Positions 7,035 through 13,688 of a stretch of 24,948 nucleotides of DNA are shown here, piece after piece. A program made the translations under genes and the position numbers. The notes beneath the pieces are model-generated. The model saw only the letters and a list, made by a program, of their open reading frames with translations. It was not told where the DNA came from and made no database searches. Within the stretch, counting starts at the first letter, position 1. Each line of letters starts with the position of its first letter. The stretch lies in contig CAZVIK010000037.1 in the NCBI GenBank assembly GCA_964627045.1, forward strand, positions 1-24,948. Reading direction: 5' to 3'. The DNA is from CAZVIK01 sp964627045 (GTDB taxonomy: Bacteria; Acidobacteriota; Terriglobia; Bryobacterales; Bryobacteraceae).

Positions 7035-7897
7035 AACCGCTGATTCAACAGTTGCTGTCCGAAGCGCCCGTGGTGACCGACGGGGCGTGGGGAAGCCTGT
7101 TCCTCGCCTCCGGCCTGGCCCCCGGCGAGTTTGGCGACGCCTGGAACCTCACCCATCCGGAGCGCGTGGAGGCGGTGCCCCGAGCCTACGTCGAGGCCGG
7201 CAGCCGCGTCATTCTCACCAACACGTTTCGCTGCAACCGGCTCACGCTCGCCGGGCACGATCTCACCGCCAAGATCGAGGAGTTGAACCGGGCCGGCGTG
7301 GAGATTTCGCGGCGCGCCGCGGCCGGACGCGCCAAGGTTTTCGCCTCCACCGGGCCCACGGGCAAGTTGCTCGTCATGGGCAACACCACGCGCGAAGAGC
7401 TGATGGACGCCTACGTGGAGCAGACCTCCATCCTGGCCGCCGCCGGAGCCGACGCCATCATTCTGGAGACCATGTCGGATCTGGAAGAGGCCACGATCGG
7501 TGTCCAGGCAGCGTTGCGGACGGGTTTGCCGGTGGTCGCCTGCATGGTGTACGACTCGGGCAAGAACAAAGACCGCACCATGATGGGCGTGACGCCGGAG
7601 AAGGCCGCGCAAGCCCTGGAGCAGGCCGGGGCCGACGTGATCGGGGCCAACTGCGGGCAGGGACCGGAGAACTACATTGCGATCTGCCGGCGGTATCGCT
7701 CGGCCACCAGTCTGCCCCTGTGGATCAAGCCCAACGCCGGGCTCCCGCAATTCGTGGACGGCAGGACCGTCTACCAGATGACGCCGGAGGAGTTCGGAGC
7801 GCACGTGCCGGCCATCCTGGAAGCCGGGGCGAGCTTCGTCGGGGGCTGTTGCGGCACCACGCCGGACTACATCCGCGCGGTGGCGGCTAGGGTCTAG
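7031..7897 (+). CDS. Homocysteine S-methyltransferase domain protein (split MetH N-terminal module)
   Basis: Predicted to methylate homocysteine to methionine, here probably from the neighbouring methyl-corrinoid protein. The product is 288 aa, a single zinc-dependent TIM barrel. Zinc ligands are Cys208 in GANCGQGP and Cys273-Cys274 in VGGCCGTTP, the classic homocysteine-methyltransferase set. The N-terminus reads VTDGAWGSLF, close to the usual DGAMGT. It overlaps the corrinoid gene by 4 bases (ATGA), which fixes its start at 7031. A stand-alone enzyme using S-methylmethionine or betaine is the alternative, but linkage to the corrinoid and pterin proteins favours a split B12-dependent methionine synthase. 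Its stop TAG shares CTAG (7894-7897) with the stop of thiE on the other strand. Confidence 0.88.
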   Translation: MKPLIQQLLSEAPVVTDGAWGSLFLASGLAPGEFGDAWNLTHPERVEAVPRAYVEAGSRVILTNTFRCNRLTLAGHDLTAKIEELNRAGVEISRRAAAGRAKVFASTGPTGKLLVMGNTTREELMDAYVEQTSILAAAGADAIILETMSDLEEATIGVQAALRTGLPVVACMVYDSGKNKDRTMMGVTPEKAAQALEQAGADVIGANCGQGPENYIAICRRYRSATSLPLWIKPNAGLPQFVDGRTVYQMTPEEFGAHVPAILEAGASFVGGCCGTTPDYIRAVAARV

Positions 7898-8535
7898 CGG
7901 CGCCGCGCCGCGTCGATTTCGGCGCGAATCGCACGCGCGGCGGCTTCGGGATCTTCCGCGGCGCTGATCGCCGAGACGATGGCCAGCCCGCCGGCTCCCG
8001 CTTCCAGAATCTCCCGCGCGTTGCCGGCGTGAATCCCGCCGATGGCCACCAGCGCCTGCGGCGTCTTGCCGCGAACCGCGCGCACCGCGTCCAGGCCGAT
8101 GGCGGCTCCGGCGTCCGGCTTGGTGGGAGTGGCGAAGATGGGCCCCAGGCCCAGGCAATCCACGTCGAACGCAGCTGCCTCCAGCGCCTGCCCGGGCGTC
8201 TCCACCGAAAGCCCTATGAGCATGTCCGGCCCCACCAGGCGCCGCACGTCGGTCCATTCCATGTCGGACTGCCCGACGTGAACCCCATCCGCGCCCGCGG
8301 CCACGGCCACGTCCACGCGGTCATTGACGATGAGCGGTACGCCCGGGGCCGTGAGAGCCGCTTTCAGCCGACGGGCCAGGGCGACGAACTCCCGCGTGCC
8401 GCACTCCTTTTCGCGGAGCTGCACCACGGTGACGCCGCCCCGCACGGCCGCCAGGACGACATCCTCGATGGCGCGCCCCCGCATCATCGGCCGGTCCGTC
8501 ACCAGGTAGAGGCTCCAATCGACCTTGCGTCTCAC
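7894..8535 (-). CDS. thiE: Thiamine-phosphate synthase
   Basis: Joins HMP-pyrophosphate and thiazole phosphate to make thiamine phosphate. The product is 213 aa, a standard ThiE TIM barrel. Motifs are LYLVTDRPMM (9-18), VVQLREKE (37-44), NDRVDVAVAAGADGVHVGQ (71-89), GLGPIFATPTKPDAG (129-143), AIGGI (164-168) and a phosphate loop around AGAGGLAIVSAI (179-190). The start is GTG at 8535, with GGAGG at 8540-8544. The start overlaps the thiM stop as GTGA, indicating translational coupling. An open frame runs on to 8850, but that part is the antisense-frame shadow of thiM. Its stop interlocks with the stop of the homocysteine methyltransferase on the plus strand. Confidence 0.95.
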   Translation of the reverse strand: MRRKVDWSLYLVTDRPMMRGRAIEDVVLAAVRGGVTVVQLREKECGTREFVALARRLKAALTAPGVPLIVNDRVDVAVAAGADGVHVGQSDMEWTDVRRLVGPDMLIGLSVETPGQALEAAAFDVDCLGLGPIFATPTKPDAGAAIGLDAVRAVRGKTPQALVAIGGIHAGNAREILEAGAGGLAIVSAISAAEDPEAAARAIRAEIDAARRR

Positions 8536-9335
8536 GCGTCCTCCATCCGCAGGCGCAGCCGGATGTCGTCCTCGGAAAGCCTGTAGAGCGCGTCCAGGAA
8601 GTGAAGCTGAAGCGATCCGGGGCCGGCCGACTTCTCCACGGCAATGTCCCCGGCCATCCCCATGACGGCCATGGCGTGCGCGGCGGCATCCAGCGGCGAC
8701 GGGTTCACGGCCGCAAACGCGCCCGTCAGCGCCGTCGCCGCGCAGCCCAGACCCGTAACACGGGTCATCATGGCGTGGCCGTTGTAAACCTTGGCGACGG
8801 CATCGCCGGAAACGATGACATCGGTCGCGCCGCTCACGCTGACCACGCAACGGCGGGACGCCGCCAGCGCCCGCGCGGCGTCCACCGCCTCATCCGAACG
8901 GCGCGTGCTGTCGACGCCCTTGGTGGCCTCCCCGGCGTGGAAAGTCGCGCGAATCTCCGACGCGTTGCCGCGAACGATGGCCACAGGGAAAGCCTCCAGC
9001 AGTTGGTGAACCGTCGACGTCCGGAAGCTCGTCGCGCCGGCGCCGACCGGATCGAGAACCACCGGAATCCCCCGCTCCGCCGCGCGCCGGCCCGCCCTGA
9101 TCATCGCTTCCACCCACGACGGGCTCAGCGTACCGATGTTGATCACCAGCGCCCGCGCGATGCCCGCCATCTCCTCCACCTCTTCGACGGCATGCGCCAT
9201 GACCGGCGAAGCGCCAATGGCCAGCAAAGCGTTGGCCGTCGGGTTCATGACCACGTAGTTGGTGATGTTGTGGACGAGCGGAGCTTCCGCCCGAATCCGT
9301 TCCACATCCTGCCAGATGGCCTGCGCTCGCGTCAT
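8532..9335 (-). CDS. thiM: Hydroxyethylthiazole kinase
   Basis: Phosphorylates the thiazole alcohol of thiamine in the salvage pathway, feeding ThiE. The product is 267 aa, a ribokinase-like fold of family-typical length. Motifs are PLVHNITNYVVMN (19-31), NPTANALLAIGASPVMAHA (31-49), LDPVGAGATSFR (94-105), VRGNASEI (121-128) and VTGLGCAATALTGAF (193-207), with Cys198 at the position of the Bacillus ThiM active-site cysteine. The start is ATG at 9335, preceded by a G-rich stretch with GGTGG. A longer frame to 9407 is rejected. It overlaps thiE by 4 bases. No TPP riboswitch could be found upstream, although thiM genes often have one, and thiD is absent from the window. Confidence 0.95.
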   Translation of the reverse strand: MTRAQAIWQDVERIRAEAPLVHNITNYVVMNPTANALLAIGASPVMAHAVEEVEEMAGIARALVINIGTLSPSWVEAMIRAGRRAAERGIPVVLDPVGAGATSFRTSTVHQLLEAFPVAIVRGNASEIRATFHAGEATKGVDSTRRSDEAVDAARALAASRRCVVSVSGATDVIVSGDAVAKVYNGHAMMTRVTGLGCAATALTGAFAAVNPSPLDAAAHAMAVMGMAGDIAVEKSAGPGSLQLHFLDALYRLSEDDIRLRLRMEDA

Positions 9336-9496
9336 GATGTGCCCACCCCCCGAAACATAAGGATACAACAGGCGGGACGCCCCACGGACGCGCTGGCGGT
9401 CAGCCAAAGCATACCATCGCGGCGGATCGCCACTATGATTTTTGTTTTAAGAATCAATTAGTTAGCCAGCCTAACCCGTGCGCCGGCACACGCCGC
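9336..9496. other. Divergent spacer between thiM and the metY promoter
   Basis: No gene seen. An AT-rich patch (9435-9460) probably holds the thiM promoter, but hexamers are weak: TTGATT is readable on the minus strand at 9457-9452, with no good -10. Beside it is an inverted repeat GTTAG-CCAGC-CTAAC (9461-9475), which could be an operator for either gene. Confidence 0.4.
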
Positions 9497-9525
9497 TTGA
9501 CTTCGCCGTTAAATATCCCTATACT
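9497..9525 (+). promoter_or_regulatory. Strong sigma-70 promoter of metY
   Basis: TTGACT (9497-9502), a 17-base spacer and TATACT (9520-9525) match the consensus at 5 of 6 positions in each hexamer, in a locally AT-richer stretch. Transcription should begin near 9532, about 200 bases before the metY ATG. Confidence 0.72.
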
Positions 9526-9531
9526 CCATAG

Positions 9532-9731
9532 AGAATGTGTATTTCAGCCGAGCCCGCCACCTCCTTCCGCCGCAGCGGCTCGACCTCGCCCATGTACATG
9601 CGCTGCGTCCGGTAAGCCCGGACGGCAGGCGGCTCTATCCCCTCGACAAGCCACGCGGCCGTGAAGTCCGCGCGCGTCGGGGTTCCAGCGGCAATCACGG
9701 AATCGAACAACAAGGAAAGGAAACTGTATCC
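9532..9731 (+). promoter_or_regulatory. Long, structured 5' leader of metY; possible regulatory RNA
   Basis: About 200 bases separate the predicted transcript start from the metY ATG. Stems visible by eye include a 7-bp hairpin CGTCCGG-TAAGC-CCGGACG (9606-9624), CGAGCC pairing with GGCTCG around a GC-rich loop upstream of it, and CCCC(T)CGAC pairing with GTCGGGG around a GCGGCC/CCGCGC region downstream. I could not match it to the SAM-I, SAM-II, SAH or cobalamin consensus. A plus-strand frame in phase with metY runs through it, but the residues are not family-like. Confidence 0.4.
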
Positions 9732-11042
9732 ATGGCAAACACGGAATCGAAACCCGGCCTCGGCACCCTGGCGCTTCACGCGGGACAGGAACCCGATCCG
9801 GCCACCGGCGCGCGCGCCGTCCCCATCTACGCGACCTCCAGCTATGTGTTCAAGAGCACGGACCACGCGGCGGATCTGTTCGGCCTGCGGGAGTTCGGCA
9901 ACATCTACTCCCGCCTGATGAACCCCACCAACGACGTCCTGGAGAAACGCCTCACGGCTCTGGACGGCGGCATCGGGGCGCTGGCCTTCGCCTCGGGACA
10001 GGCCGCCATCACCGCGGCGATTCTAACGATCACGCACGCCGGGCAAAACTTCGTCGCCTCCACCAGCCTGTACGGCGGAACCTGGACCCTGTTCACACAG
10101 ACGTTCAAAAAGCTGGGCATCGAGGTCCGCTTCTTCGATCCGGACCACCCGGAGGAGATTCGCAAGCTGGTCGACGGGAATACCAGGCTGGTCTATCTGG
10201 AATCCATCGGCAACCCGAAGAACGACGTGCCGGATTTCCAGAAGATCGCCGGCATCGCCCACCAGCACGGCCTGCCGGTGATCATCGACAACACGGTGAC
10301 CACGCCCGCGCTGCTGAAGCCGTTCGAGCACGGCATCGACATCGCGGTCTATTCGACCACCAAGTTCCTGGGCGGGCACGGCGTGCATGTCGGCGGGGCC
10401 ATCGTCGATAGCGGGAAGTTCCCCTGGGCCAGCGGCGGGGACAAGTGGCCGGAATTCAACGCGCCAAGCGAGTCCTACCACGGCCTGGTTTTCAGCGAGG
10501 CGCTCAAGCCGCTCGGTAACCTCGCCTACATCATTCACATCCGGACGCACTGGCTCCGGGACACCGGCGCCGCGATGAGCCCATTCGCGGCGTTCCTGTT
10601 CCTTCTGGGGATCGAGACGCTGCACGTCCGCTTGGAGCGGCACGTCCGGAACGCCCAAGCGTTGGCCGAGTGGCTACAAACGCATCCGGCGGTTCAGTGG
10701 GTAAACTACCCGGGCCTGCCGGGACACCCGCACCACGCCCTGGCGAAGAAGTATCTCCCCAACGGCGCGGGCGCCATCCTGGGATTCGGCGTGCGAGGCG
10801 GCCGGGAAGCTGGCGTGAGATTCATCAACAACGTCAAGCTGGCCAGTCACTTAGCCAACGTCGGCGACGCCAAGACCCTGGTCATTCACCCGGCTTCCAC
10901 CACGCACTCTCAGCTCACCGAAGCCGAACAGAAGGCCACCGGCGTGACACCCGAATACATACGCGTCTCGGTGGGGATCGAAGACATCGCCGACATCAAA
11001 GCGGATCTGGACCAAGCCCTGCGGGCCAGCCAGACGCCCTAA
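9732..11042 (+). CDS. metY: O-acetylhomoserine sulfhydrylase (PLP-dependent Cys/Met metabolism family)
   Basis: Makes homocysteine from O-acetylhomoserine and sulfide in the cytosol (direct sulfhydrylation). The product is 436 aa, the usual length of the MetY branch and longer than MetB/MetC. Motifs are TLALHAGQEPDPATGARAVP (12-31), YSRLMNPTND (59-68), the PLP-stacking region ASTSLYGGTWTLF (109-121), PLP-aspartate in VIIDNT (183-188), the Schiff-base Lys211 in VYSTTKFLGGHG, and the C-terminal HPASTTHSQLTEAEQKATGV. The start is ATG at 9732, preceded by AAGGAAAGGAAA. The frame is open upstream to 9537, but the N-terminus at 9732 matches the family. The gene has its own promoter and leader and is followed by two hairpins. 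Its product would feed the split methionine synthase encoded at 5467-7897. Confidence 0.95.
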   Translation: MANTESKPGLGTLALHAGQEPDPATGARAVPIYATSSYVFKSTDHAADLFGLREFGNIYSRLMNPTNDVLEKRLTALDGGIGALAFASGQAAITAAILTITHAGQNFVASTSLYGGTWTLFTQTFKKLGIEVRFFDPDHPEEIRKLVDGNTRLVYLESIGNPKNDVPDFQKIAGIAHQHGLPVIIDNTVTTPALLKPFEHGIDIAVYSTTKFLGGHGVHVGGAIVDSGKFPWASGGDKWPEFNAPSESYHGLVFSEALKPLGNLAYIIHIRTHWLRDTGAAMSPFAAFLFLLGIETLHVRLERHVRNAQALAEWLQTHPAVQWVNYPGLPGHPHHALAKKYLPNGAGAILGFGVRGGREAGVRFINNVKLASHLANVGDAKTLVIHPASTTHSQLTEAEQKATGVTPEYIRVSVGIEDIADIKADLDQALRASQTP

Positions 11043-11071
11043 CGTCCCGAGCCCGATGCCGCCTGAACCAG

Positions 11072-11094
11072 GGCCGCCAAGTGGGGCGGCCTTT
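11072..11094 (+). terminator. Hairpin terminator after metY
   Basis: GGCCGCC (11072-11078) and GGCGGCC (11085-11091) form a perfect 7-bp stem with loop AAGTGG, followed by only three Ts. It lies 30 bases after the metY stop. Confidence 0.55.
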
Positions 11095-11101
11095 CAGCCT
11101 G

Positions 11102-11125
11102 CGGACCCGCTTTCCAGCGGGTCCG
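11102..11125. terminator. Second hairpin between metY and DAHP synthase
   Basis: CGGACCCGC and GCGGGTCCG form a perfect 9-bp stem with loop TTTCCA. It lies between convergent genes, 80 bases past the DAHP synthase stop on the minus strand, with no U-tract. It may serve as a backup terminator for metY or the terminator of the glycosyltransferase-DAHP operon. Confidence 0.5.
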
Positions 11126-11205
11126 GATGGCTTGGAGCCGGCTGCGGGTAGGATCGCCAACCCCACGCAGCACTTCCGAAACGCCGTGGGCTCCTGGCTC
11201 AAGCG

Positions 11206-12564
11206 TTACGAATTCGCCATCCGGCGGGCGATGAGCATGGCCATTTCGAGGGCCTGCTCGTAGTTCAGGCGGGGGTCTACTTCGGAACGGTAGTCCCTCG
11301 CCAGATCCTCTTCCGCCAAGCCTCGGGCGCCGCCCGTGCACTCGGTCACGTTCTCGCCGGTGAGTTCGAAATGAACCCCGCCTAGCTGGCTTCCAGCCCG
11401 GCGATGAACCTCAAACGATTCTTCCAATTCCGTCAGTATTTCATTGAAATGACGGGTCTTAATTCCAGACGCCGTGGTGCGTGTATTGCCGTGCATCGGG
11501 TCCGAGCACCACAGCACACGCCGCCCGGTGGAGCGCACGGCGTCGATCAAAGGCGGCAGGCATTCGGCGACGCGCCCCGCCCCGAAGCGGTGAATCAGCG
11601 TGAGCCTTCCCGCCTCGCGGCCGGGGTCCAGAATCTCGACCAGTTCCACCAGAGTCCGGGCCGTCATCGACGGGCCGACCTTCACAGCGATCGGGTTGGC
11701 GATCCCACGGAAGTACTCGACATGGGCCCCGCCCGGGGCCGAGGTCCGCATGCCGAGCCAGGGAAAGTGAGTCGCAAGGTTGTACCACCGGCCGCTGCGC
11801 TCGTCGCGGTGGGTTTGCGCCGCTTCGTAGCCCAGGTGCAGCGCCTCGTGGCTGGTGTAGAAATCCACGCCGCCGATTTCGCCGGCGCGGATGCCGAGCA
11901 CGTTTTCCAGGAATACCAGCGAACTCGAGATCGTGGCGACCATGCGCCGGTACTCGGCGGCGAGCGGCGATTGGCTCGCCCATTCCAGGTCCCAATACTC
12001 CGGGTGATGCAGGTCGGCGAACCCGCCCTTGACCAGCGCGCGAATGTAATTCAACGTGAGGGCGGCGCGGCCGTGACCGCGGAGCAGCAGTTGCGGGTCT
12101 GGGGTGCGCTCGGCCAAGCTGAAGCCCGGATGGTTGATCAAGTCCCCTCGGTAGACCGGAAGGGTCACCCCGTCGCGGGTTTCCGATTCCTGGCTGCGAG
12201 GCTTGGCGTACTGGCCGGCGAAGCGGCCGGCACGGATGACCGAATGCTTTCCCCCTTCGACGAGCACGAGGCTCATCTGCAATAAAATCTTTAGCTTATC
12301 CGTGATAATGGAAGCATCGCATTCGCTGAATCTCTCGGCGCAATCGCCGCCTTCCAGCAGGAATCGTTTCCCCTCGGCGGCCTCGGCCAGTTGGTTCTTG
12401 AGCGACTCGATCTCCCACGGCGTGACCAGTGGCGGCATGCGGGACAGCTCCCGCAGGACGGCGTTGAGCGCTTCGGCGGAAGGGTACTCGGGCTGTTGCA
12501 GCGCGGGCCGGGTGCGCCAGGAATCCGGCTGCCAAGGGGTCGTCGTGGTTTCAGGGTTTGACAT
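11206..12564 (-). CDS. aroF: Class II (plant/actinobacterial-type) 3-deoxy-7-phosphoheptulonate (DAHP) synthase
   Basis: First step of the shikimate pathway: phosphoenolpyruvate plus erythrose 4-phosphate give DAHP. The product is 452 aa, the normal class II length. Metal ligands by alignment with the Mycobacterium enzyme are Cys75 in EGGDCAERF, His358 in CSDPMHGNT, Glu400 in GGVHFELTGENVTEC and Asp430 in EVDPRLNYEQ. Other signatures are RAGRFAGQYAKPRS (111-124) and GGVDFYTSHEALHL (231-244). The start is ATG at 12564, giving a 14-base overlap with the upstream glycosyltransferase gene, so the two are probably translated from one message. No other aromatic-pathway gene is near. The aro symbol is by function only, since class II enzymes carry several names. 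Confidence 0.94.
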   Translation of the reverse strand: MSNPETTTTPWQPDSWRTRPALQQPEYPSAEALNAVLRELSRMPPLVTPWEIESLKNQLAEAAEGKRFLLEGGDCAERFSECDASIITDKLKILLQMSLVLVEGGKHSVIRAGRFAGQYAKPRSQESETRDGVTLPVYRGDLINHPGFSLAERTPDPQLLLRGHGRAALTLNYIRALVKGGFADLHHPEYWDLEWASQSPLAAEYRRMVATISSSLVFLENVLGIRAGEIGGVDFYTSHEALHLGYEAAQTHRDERSGRWYNLATHFPWLGMRTSAPGGAHVEYFRGIANPIAVKVGPSMTARTLVELVEILDPGREAGRLTLIHRFGAGRVAECLPPLIDAVRSTGRRVLWCSDPMHGNTRTTASGIKTRHFNEILTELEESFEVHRRAGSQLGGVHFELTGENVTECTGGARGLAEEDLARDYRSEVDPRLNYEQALEMAMLIARRMANS

Positions 12565-13678
12565 GCGTTCGTTCTTCGGCGGTTTCTCGCAGGACCTCCA
12601 AGGTGCTCCGGGCGGCGGCCTGCCAAGTGAATCCGGCGGCTCGCACGGGACCGGCCTCGCTCAGCCGGCGGCGGAGGTCGGTGTCTCCAGTGACGCGGAC
12701 CAGAGCCTCCAGCATGGCGTCGTCGCTTTCGGGGTCGAACAGAAGCGCGGCATCCCCGGCGACGCTGCGGATAGGCTCGATGGCGGAGACGGCGGCGGGC
12801 ACCCCGGCGGCCAACGCTTCGAGCACCGGCATGCCAAAACCCTCAAAGAGAGTCGGGTTGACGTAGGCCCAGGCGCGCTCGTAAAGTTCGAGCAATCGCT
12901 CTCGCGACACCCATCCGGCAAGTTCCACCGCGCCGGTGAGGCGCAGGTCCGCGATGAGCCGTTCCAGTTCCGCAGTGAAAAAACCGCGCATGCCCGCGAC
13001 GACTAACCGGAACGCCGCATTCCCTTCCCGGAAACGGGCGAAGACGCGAATCAGCCGGTCGAGGTTCTTGTGGGGGTGAAGCGTCGAGACCACGAGGATG
13101 TACGGCTCCGTCGTGGCTGCTGCCCGCCGCCGGGCCAAGTCGAGGAAACACCTCTCCACGCCGTGGGGCACCACGCGGATCTTGGCGTCGGGAAGGCGGT
13201 AGTAGCGCAACAGGTCAAGCCGTGTGGCATCGGAAACCGCGATCAGCCGCCTTGAGCGGTGCGCCGCCGCCCACAACAGGAACCGCCAGAAGGGTAGATC
13301 GAACCAGCGGAAGAACTCGGGGTGGCGTTTGTGCTGTAGATCGTGGAAGACGGTCGCCGACGGGCGCCCGCCCCAGAGCGGCGCCGTGAAGCCGGGGTTG
13401 AGCAGGACATCGACGCGGTGGCGCGCCACGGCCAGCGGCAACCCGGTTTGTTCCCAAAGAATCCGGCCGGGCCGGAACAAGGCGCGGACCGGTTGAGGCG
13501 CAACCTCGAAGTTCGGCGCGGCCGGGACGAGGGACGCCGGCGTCTCACGGTTGGTGAACACGACGTAGCGATGCTCCCCACCGGTCTCGGCGAGCGCCTG
13601 AAGCAGGCAGCGGAGGTAGATCTCCGTTCCGCCGACGCCGCCGGGAATCAGGTACAGCGCATTGACGCCGATGCGCAA
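12551..13678 (-). CDS. Glycosyltransferase family 4 (GT-B fold)
   Basis: Retaining NDP-sugar glycosyltransferase, acting at the cytoplasmic face on a lipid-linked or polysaccharide acceptor. The product is 375 aa. The N-terminal acceptor domain opens with RIGVNALYLIPGGVGGTEIY, whose Gly-rich loop is typical of GT4. The C-terminal donor domain has ILVVSTLHPHKNLDRLI (198-214) and NPTLFEGFGMPVLEALAAGVP, which carries the E-x7-E motif. The start is TTG at 13678, chosen because GGGGGAG stands 4 bases upstream and the first residues are family-typical. Ten bases separate it from the upstream TMTC-like gene, and it overlaps DAHP synthase by 14 bases. The donor cannot be told from sequence; mannose or glucose-type donors are common in close relatives. 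Confidence 0.9.
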   Translation of the reverse strand: MRIGVNALYLIPGGVGGTEIYLRCLLQALAETGGEHRYVVFTNRETPASLVPAAPNFEVAPQPVRALFRPGRILWEQTGLPLAVARHRVDVLLNPGFTAPLWGGRPSATVFHDLQHKRHPEFFRWFDLPFWRFLLWAAAHRSRRLIAVSDATRLDLLRYYRLPDAKIRVVPHGVERCFLDLARRRAAATTEPYILVVSTLHPHKNLDRLIRVFARFREGNAAFRLVVAGMRGFFTAELERLIADLRLTGAVELAGWVSRERLLELYERAWAYVNPTLFEGFGMPVLEALAAGVPAAVSAIEPIRSVAGDAALLFDPESDDAMLEALVRVTGDTDLRRRLSEAGPVRAAGFTWQAAARSTLEVLRETAEERTHVKP

Positions 13679-13688
13679 GGCGCTCCCC

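Noticed and set aside
6908..8257. 449-codon minus-strand frame across the homocysteine methyltransferase and thiE
   Set aside because: Its residues are Arg/Gly/Ala-rich without motifs, and it is antisense to the homocysteine methyltransferase, which has clear zinc ligands.
9336..9420. TPP riboswitch upstream of thiM
   Set aside because: The minus-strand sequence lacks the CTGAGA element and the rest of the aptamer core.
9537..9731. 65-residue N-terminal extension of MetY, from GTG at 9537
   Set aside because: Residues are Arg/Pro-rich and not MetY-like; the ATG at 9732 has a purine-rich ribosome binding site and a family-typical N-terminus.
9532..9731. SAM-I or SAM-II riboswitch in the metY leader
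   Set aside because: I looked for the conserved SAM-I core and the SAM-II pseudoknot segments and did not find them; only generic GC-rich stems are visible.
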